Assembly: GCA_024693325.1 (NCBI GenBank)
Contig: JAILLA010000124.1
Span: forward strand, 1-35,253
Origin: Solobacterium sp.
GTDB taxonomy: Bacteria; Bacillota_I; Bacilli_A; Erysipelotrichales; Erysipelotrichaceae
Length of the DNA stretch: 35,253 nt
Direction of reading: 5' to 3'
The number at the start of each line of letters is the position of its first letter. The first letter of the stretch is position 1. A program made the translations under genes and the position numbers. The notes under the pieces were generated by a model that did not search any database, was not told where the DNA came from, and saw only the letters and a list, made by a program, of their open reading frames with translations. Shown here in pieces: positions 31,352-35,253 of this stretch.

Positions 31352-33455
31352 TCCCTTCCTCATATCTCACATGCACGGTACAGCGGACATGATATTTTCC
31401 GTCTGCCGAGGAGACCGTGATGATCGTACTGCCTGACTGTTTCAGGTGGATATTCCCATCACTGTTTACCTGCGCGATACTGCTGTCCTGGGAAGTAAAT
31501 CTCAGCCCGGAACGGGAGCAGTCTGCAGGCAGGCTGATGATCTCTATGCTGCGGCTGTCTCCTGCTTCCCCGATCAATACGTATTCTTTGATCCTGATCT
31601 GTTCACTTTCCGGAGGCTGGCTGTATGCCGGAGGTTTCTGCCGTTCTGTACGGGTGCATCTGTCTACGAAATGAAAGTTCTCCATATGGATGTGCCGTCC
31701 CGGAAATACATTTTCCTGTCCCGGTTTCAGGAGACTCACATTTCTTGAAAACCCGTATCTGCCGGCAAGCGTACTCGGTGAATTCAGGACCAAGTTCAGG
31801 ATCCACACAGCATCGACATCACTGCATACCAGGATCCCTTCTGCTTCTGAGGCATGATCTGCCACCATATCCGCCGGCAGTTTTGTCTGAAGTGCTGTAT
31901 GGTTCCCCTGCCGGTCATAACTGTGCACTGTGGATGTAATGTCCGCATTGATCCCTGCTTCGATCACAGCATCTGTCAGAGATAGTGCTGCTGCATTGAG
32001 ACTGAAAGACAGTGCTGTCAGGAAATCGGATGAACCGTACAGTGCAGCTTTTGATGTACTGTCTGTATGATGGATGGCTCTCATCTTTCCCGATCGTATT
32101 TCCATGCCGATGGAATGCTGTTGGGACAGGTTCAGTTTTGCTTTTCCTTCTGCATCCAGCCGGAGGCTGACCGTACATACGATATTCAGGACCGGTACCT
32201 CCGGAACAGGGATCCTGAGCGTACAGAGAGGTACATCCAGCGCAGCCGTATCCCTGCCCTTTGAAAATGCTTCTTTCAGGGATTCCAGGAATCTTGCCGC
32301 ATCGATATCCTTTACATTTGCCTGTCCGGACGCAAACTGACTCCTTCCTGCGCTGAATGATTCATTTGTAGAACAGTCGACCCGGAAGTATCCGTATTCA
32401 ACATTGCCCCTGCTGCTGTTCCACTGATATACCGGATGCACACCGCTCAGGGAAGCCTCAGCGAAGACAGCCAGTCCGCCTGGAGAAGTCCGTGTGACCT
32501 CAGCCCTGATGCCTGACGCATTGACCGTATACGAGACGGTAAACCCGTTGATCACATGGGTCCTGCTGAACTGTTTTTCTGACATCAGGCGGATATGAGG
32601 ATCTGAAAAGGAGGTTTCGGGGATCATCTGAATGCCGTCCAGAAGATCAGTGATCTGTGCCTGAGAGAAATCTGCATCAAAGGATCCCATTGCATCGATT
32701 CTGTCGATCAGTTTTTCCGGGTCAGCATCACTGACTGATACAGCTGTTCCTTCTTCCTGTTCTTCCGTATCTTCAGCGATCACATACGGATGATCCATGT
32801 CACCGGTACTGATCACATCACCTTTGCTGATCTGTGTCCCTGCGGGAAAGAGCATAGTTGATGTTTCCGGGTCATATGCAGCAGGTTCTTCTTCGATCAG
32901 ACTGCAGTCTTCATCAAAAACGATCTGTACATCATGATGCTCAAATGTCCTGGTATTGATGTAAGTGATCATGCGCTCCAGAAGGTCATCTGCTTCTGAC
33001 CTGTCCAGCGCATCACGCGGTCTGAATCTGCTGTGATCGTCTGTCTTCATAAGACCGAACGATACAGCGGCTGATACATGTTCCGGAAAGCGTGATGCAT
33101 TGAGATCACGGATCTTCCGGTCTGCTGCTTTCTTTTCAACACCTGAAAGATTGATCAGTGTGTATGCGGCCCACTCCCTGGTCAGAGGCTGCAGCGGGTC
33201 AAACGGGTCTTCCGGATCCAGGATCTGCCAGTCTGCAGCTGTCTGTACCGTCTCGAACCATACCGATCCGGATGGTATGTTCAGATAGTACGGAACAGTC
33301 TCCTGGGAAGGAAAGATACCTGCCTGTTCAACGATCTCACCGATCCAGTCTCCCAGCAATATTTCTTCAACGGGATCCGGACGGCATCCGCCGAGCGTCA
33401 TGGTCACAGCGAATGCCGACAGTAAACAGATGCTAGTACTGAATGCCTTCCGCAT
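31341..33455 (-). CDS. Large lipoprotein of the type VII locus, S-layer-like segment and Ig-like domain
   Basis: This 704-residue protein has a signal peptide and lipobox LGGC (Cys24). Residues about 85-175 resemble one and a half S-layer homology motifs (PLTREWAAYTLINL, VSAAVSFGLM, FRPRDALDRSEADDLLERM). A long middle region (about 200-600) of beta-prone sequence is unfamiliar. A C-terminal Big_2-type Ig-like domain (about 635-700) contains LRFTSQDSSIAQVNSDGNI and GSTIITVSS. The start lies within the preceding WXG100 gene (23-bp overlap) and has no clear ribosome binding site, so coupling is likely. Located between the WXG100 pair and EssC, it is probably an outer-face component or envelope adaptor of the secretion system, which is inference. 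It matches no canonical Ess component I know. Confidence 0.75.
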   Translation of the reverse strand: MRKAFSTSICLLSAFAVTMTLGGCRPDPVEEILLGDWIGEIVEQAGIFPSQETVPYYLNIPSGSVWFETVQTAADWQILDPEDPFDPLQPLTREWAAYTLINLSGVEKKAADRKIRDLNASRFPEHVSAAVSFGLMKTDDHSRFRPRDALDRSEADDLLERMITYINTRTFEHHDVQIVFDEDCSLIEEEPAAYDPETSTMLFPAGTQISKGDVISTGDMDHPYVIAEDTEEQEEGTAVSVSDADPEKLIDRIDAMGSFDADFSQAQITDLLDGIQMIPETSFSDPHIRLMSEKQFSRTHVINGFTVSYTVNASGIRAEVTRTSPGGLAVFAEASLSGVHPVYQWNSSRGNVEYGYFRVDCSTNESFSAGRSQFASGQANVKDIDAARFLESLKEAFSKGRDTAALDVPLCTLRIPVPEVPVLNIVCTVSLRLDAEGKAKLNLSQQHSIGMEIRSGKMRAIHHTDSTSKAALYGSSDFLTALSFSLNAAALSLTDAVIEAGINADITSTVHSYDRQGNHTALQTKLPADMVADHASEAEGILVCSDVDAVWILNLVLNSPSTLAGRYGFSRNVSLLKPGQENVFPGRHIHMENFHFVDRCTRTERQKPPAYSQPPESEQIRIKEYVLIGEAGDSRSIEIISLPADCSRSGLRFTSQDSSIAQVNSDGNIHLKQSGSTIITVSSADGKYHVRCTVHVRYEEGNAH

Positions 33456-33732
33456 TGGAAGTGATGGTCGTCTCCAGGGAGTCGTAGCTTGAAACGGTCA
33501 TATCCAGGAATTTCGCATAGGAATCGATCGTTTCTTTCTGGTTATCAAATCTTGCGGCAAACTGGTTGAAACGTGCACGGATCGTTTCTCCGCCATCCGA
33601 GATCCAGGATACGTTCGTTTCATTCATGTCGTTCTTCATACGCATCAGCAGATCAAACATCTGCTGATTCAGCGTCCTGATCGAAGACGCGCATTCACTG
33701 ACCTCTGCCAGCGATATTCTTAAGTTGCTCAT
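33433..33732 (-). CDS. WXG100-family protein B
   Basis: This 99-residue helical hairpin protein belongs to the WXG100 group but has W43-I-S45 in place of W-x-G, followed by DGGETIRARF. The C-terminus carries Y-D-S-L-E, a Y-x3-D/E export signal, about 20 residues from the end. It is probably the partner of WXG100 protein A, encoded 13 bp upstream, in a secreted heterodimer. It starts with AGGAGGT and overlaps the lipoprotein gene that follows. Confidence 0.85.
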   Translation of the reverse strand: MSNLRISLAEVSECASSIRTLNQQMFDLLMRMKNDMNETNVSWISDGGETIRARFNQFAARFDNQKETIDSYAKFLDMTVSSYDSLETTITSNAEGIQY

Positions 33733-33745
33733 CCTTTACCTCCTG

Positions 33746-34048
33746 TTAACCTACAGCCAGCGTCCCTGCCTGTGCTGCGAGATCATCCTGCATTTCACGG
33801 TAGGCTCTTGCTGAATTTCTCAGGAATTCACTGTATTGCGTGCATAAGACCGCCATCTGACGGAAATCTCCTTCAAATCTGCGGATCTGGTTGGTAAACG
33901 CTGTATTATCTTTTCCCTCCCATCCTGCTTTCATTCTGTCTACAGCGTCAAACAGCATCAGGAACGTTCTCTGGTATTCCTGAGTTTCATCATCTATCCG
34001 GGCAGCACAGGCTTCCAGACGTTCCGGCTCAACGGTAATCGTTCTCAT
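33746..34048 (-). CDS. WXG100-family protein A
   Basis: This 100-residue protein has the central W43-E-G45 hairpin turn (AGWEGKDN) between two long amphipathic helices, as in EsxA-type WXG100 proteins. It lacks a clear Y-x3-D/E signal (only Y-R-E-M-Q-D near residue 83), which suggests that the signal is supplied by its partner. It is first in the type VII operon and starts with AAAGGAG. It is probably a secreted substrate and a structural part of the machine. Confidence 0.9.
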   Translation of the reverse strand: MRTITVEPERLEACAARIDDETQEYQRTFLMLFDAVDRMKAGWEGKDNTAFTNQIRRFEGDFRQMAVLCTQYSEFLRNSARAYREMQDDLAAQAGTLAVG

Positions 34049-34071
34049 AACTGATTTCTCCTTTCGTAAGT

Positions 34072-34077
34072 TTTATA
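34072..34077 (-). promoter_or_regulatory. Candidate -10 of the type VII operon
   Basis: Leftward TATAAA (34077-34072) lies 23 bases before the first ATG, with a poor -35 (GTGGGA) at 17-bp spacing. The operon may need an activator. It lies after the rpsD terminator, so the operon is not simply fed by rpsD transcription. Confidence 0.4.
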
Positions 34078-34143
34078 CGTGCTTCATTTTCCATTCCCAC
34101 ACTTTTTCCGAAAAAAATCAGTCTGATAATTTTGCTGAAAACA

Positions 34144-34168
34144 GAAAAAAGACCGCCGCGGCGGTCTT
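34144..34168 (-). terminator. rpsD terminator
   Basis: Leftward AAGACCGCCG-CGGCGGTCTT, a fully self-complementary element, followed by TTTT. Confidence 0.88.
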
Positions 34169-34184
34169 CATCCAACTGAACCTA

Positions 34185-34787
34185 TTACCTGTTATAGTAT
34201 TCAACGATCAGAGCTTCATTGATTTCCTGATTCAGTTCGCTGCGTTCAGGAAGACGTACGAATGTACCCTTCTTGTTTTCTTTGTCTACATCGACATATG
34301 CAGGAGCTGTAATGTTGGCTTCAAGAGCTTCGTTGATGGCTTTCATGTTGCGTGCTCTTTCACGAACAGCAATGACGGAACCCGGCTTGATCTCTGCTGA
34401 AGGGATGTCCACTTTCTTTCCGTTGACTTCAATGTGTCCGTGGTTGACAAGCTGACGTGCACCTGCACGGGTTCTTGCGAAGCCCATACGGTATACCAGG
34501 TTGTCGAGACGTGATTCAAGCAGAACGAGGAAGTTGACACCTGCCATACCATCCATCTTGGATGCCTTTTCGAACAGGTTTCTGAACTGACGTTCGCTTA
34601 CGCCGTACATGTTGCGGACTCTCTGCTTCTCACGAAGCTGTGTGCCGTAACCGCTCAGTTTTACGCGCTTTGTAGGTCCATGCTGACCCGGAGCATAAGT
34701 GCGCTTTTTCAGCTCCTCACCGGTTTCGAGTACTGAGAAGCTCAGACGTCTGGACTTCTTCCATACCGGTCCTGTGTAACGTGCCAT
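34185..34787 (-). CDS. rpsD: Ribosomal protein S4
   Basis: This 200-residue protein nucleates 30S assembly. It starts [15 protein letters not shown] at 34787, with AGGAGG upstream; the frame to 34841 lies in the leader. Family blocks [50 protein letters not shown] (the S4 RNA-binding domain) and [10 protein letters not shown] are all present. As in many Bacillota, rpsD is alone, with its own promoter, long leader and terminator, suggesting autogenous control. Confidence 0.97.
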   Translation of the reverse strand: MARYTGPVWKKSRRLSFSVLETGEELKKRTYAPGQHGPTKRVKLSGYGTQLREKQRVRNMYGVSERQFRNLFEKASKMDGMAGVNFLVLLESRLDNLVYRMGFARTRAGARQLVNHGHIEVNGKKVDIPSAEIKPGSVIAVRERARNMKAINEALEANITAPAYVDVDKENKKGTFVRLPERSELNQEINEALIVEYYNR

Positions 34788-34949
34788 GTTTTTGTTTCCT
34801 CCTTTAATGGCCGAGAAACAACAACAGGTACAGATCATCACTGCAGGGTGTCCTTATTGGTCATTTCACCATTGCAGCAGGTTACTCTGATAACGTAATC
34901 GCTAAGGACGCCTGATGCAGGACTCTGTAAGCTGCTATCATTTGACGCA
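34788..34949 (-). ncRNA. rpsD leader, probable S4-responsive element
   Basis: The leftward leader is about 160 nt and well structured. GTCCTTA pairs with TAAGGAC across a roughly 60-base internal region, enclosing a TTAC/GTAA hairpin and a TGGT-GAAATG-ACCA hairpin. Autogenous S4 control through such leaders is known in Bacillota. I match only position and architecture, not a consensus. Confidence 0.5.
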
Positions 34950-34955
34950 GTAATG

Positions 34956-34984
34956 ATAATATCAGATTGACAGAACAGAGTCAA
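34956..34984 (-). promoter_or_regulatory. rpsD promoter
   Basis: Leftward TTGACT (34984-34979), 17-bp spacer, TATTAT (34961-34956). Confidence 0.82.
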
Positions 34985-35253
34985 TCATTTCTTCTTCCAG
35001 GAAAATCAAAGGAAGCTCTATGCATGGCATATTGCCAATGGCGTCAACCTATGAAGAAGAGGTTGCGCCTTTTTTGACTAATAGTGGCAGTATCAGCTTA
35101 ACTACAGCTTCAGTGATACATTTATTCTTCGCAAAGTGCATATGAAAACACTATCTTTTTCCAGATGTTTCAAATATTTTCTGCGAGCGTGATATTATAA
35201 GTTAAGAATGATTAATAGGGCTTCGTGGTTTGAAGCCGGCCTTTGACTCTGAC
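34985..35253. other. Intergenic region at the right edge
   Basis: No convincing gene is seen in this stretch. It contains two small inverted repeats, CTTCC with GGAAG (34993-35015) and GGCA-TAT-TGCC (35026-35036), and a strong rightward terminator at 35040-35075. A hairpin, GTATCA with TGATAC, follows at 35090-35119. Near the edge are a TATTAT (35193-35198) and a GGCTTC-N7-GAAGCC hairpin (35219-35237), which may be the start of an RNA or leader continuing past the window. Confidence 0.5.
35040..35075 (+). terminator. Orphan rightward terminator
   Basis: GGCG-T-CAACCT pairs with AGGTTG-CGCC (one bulged T), with a nine-base loop and a run of six T. No protein gene lies upstream on this strand between it and the divergent rpsD promoter. 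Confidence 0.85.

Noticed and set aside
35020..35145. Rightward 41-codon frame with GGAAG upstream
   Set aside because: A strong terminator lies in the middle of it and the sequence is not protein-like, although a short coding RNA cannot be excluded.
1..35253. CRISPR array, insertion sequence or transposase
   Set aside because: No regularly spaced direct repeats and no transposase-like open frame were found; the only mobile element is the serine-recombinase element at the left.

Overview
The window looks like the chromosome of a low-to-mid G+C Gram-positive bacterium (Bacillota). The signs are strong AGGAGG ribosome binding sites, Asp23 and FemXAB proteins, an infC-rpmI-rplT operon with an attenuator leader, a stand-alone rpsD with a long leader, an L-box lysine riboswitch and a type VIIb-like secretion locus. 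I would guess an Erysipelotrichia-type gut or oral organism, but the sequence alone does not prove the family.

Positions 1-8294 are one end of an integrated element, probably a prophage. A large serine recombinase (6723-8294, + strand) is coupled to a small XRE regulator (6505-6726). Diverging from them is a tightly packed leftward early operon of about 19 genes, ending in a recombination module: YqaJ-type exonuclease, DUF1351 protein and a RecT/Bet annealing protein cut by the window edge. The operon promoter is built around two copies of the palindrome GTAACC-N5-GGTTAC. One copy exactly fills the 17-bp spacer and the other covers the predicted start of transcription. A third, near-perfect copy lies inside the operon at 4091-4107.

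Positions 8399-16806 are chromosomal: a metallophosphoesterase, gltX, three FemXAB-type peptidoglycan bridge transferases (one after gltX, two convergent to it), a flavodoxin, a lipoprotein with two cystatin-like repeats, and a tRNA-Glu(CUC). Positions 16845-22988 are leftward housekeeping genes: infC-rpmI-rplT behind an attenuator leader, an Asp23 protein, a diverged RelA/SpoT-fold protein, rsmF, ribF and truB. A TtcA-like tRNA thiolase diverges from truB through overlapping promoters, and truB appears to be leaderless.

Positions 23796-26448 are a lysine-riboswitch-controlled amino-acid ABC transporter, followed by a radical SAM/SPASM gene that also appears leaderless. Positions 27283-34048 are a compact five-gene type VII (WXG100/EssC) secretion operon. 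It encodes two WXG100 proteins, a 704-residue lipoprotein with an S-layer-like segment and an Ig-like domain, an EssC-like ATPase in which only the first ATPase domain keeps a Walker A motif, and a YukD/EsaB-like ubiquitin-fold protein. EssA, EssB and EsaA are not in the window. This minimal locus is the best candidate for an undescribed system here. The right end holds rpsD with a probable S4-responsive leader, an orphan terminator, and a promoter-like element running off the edge.
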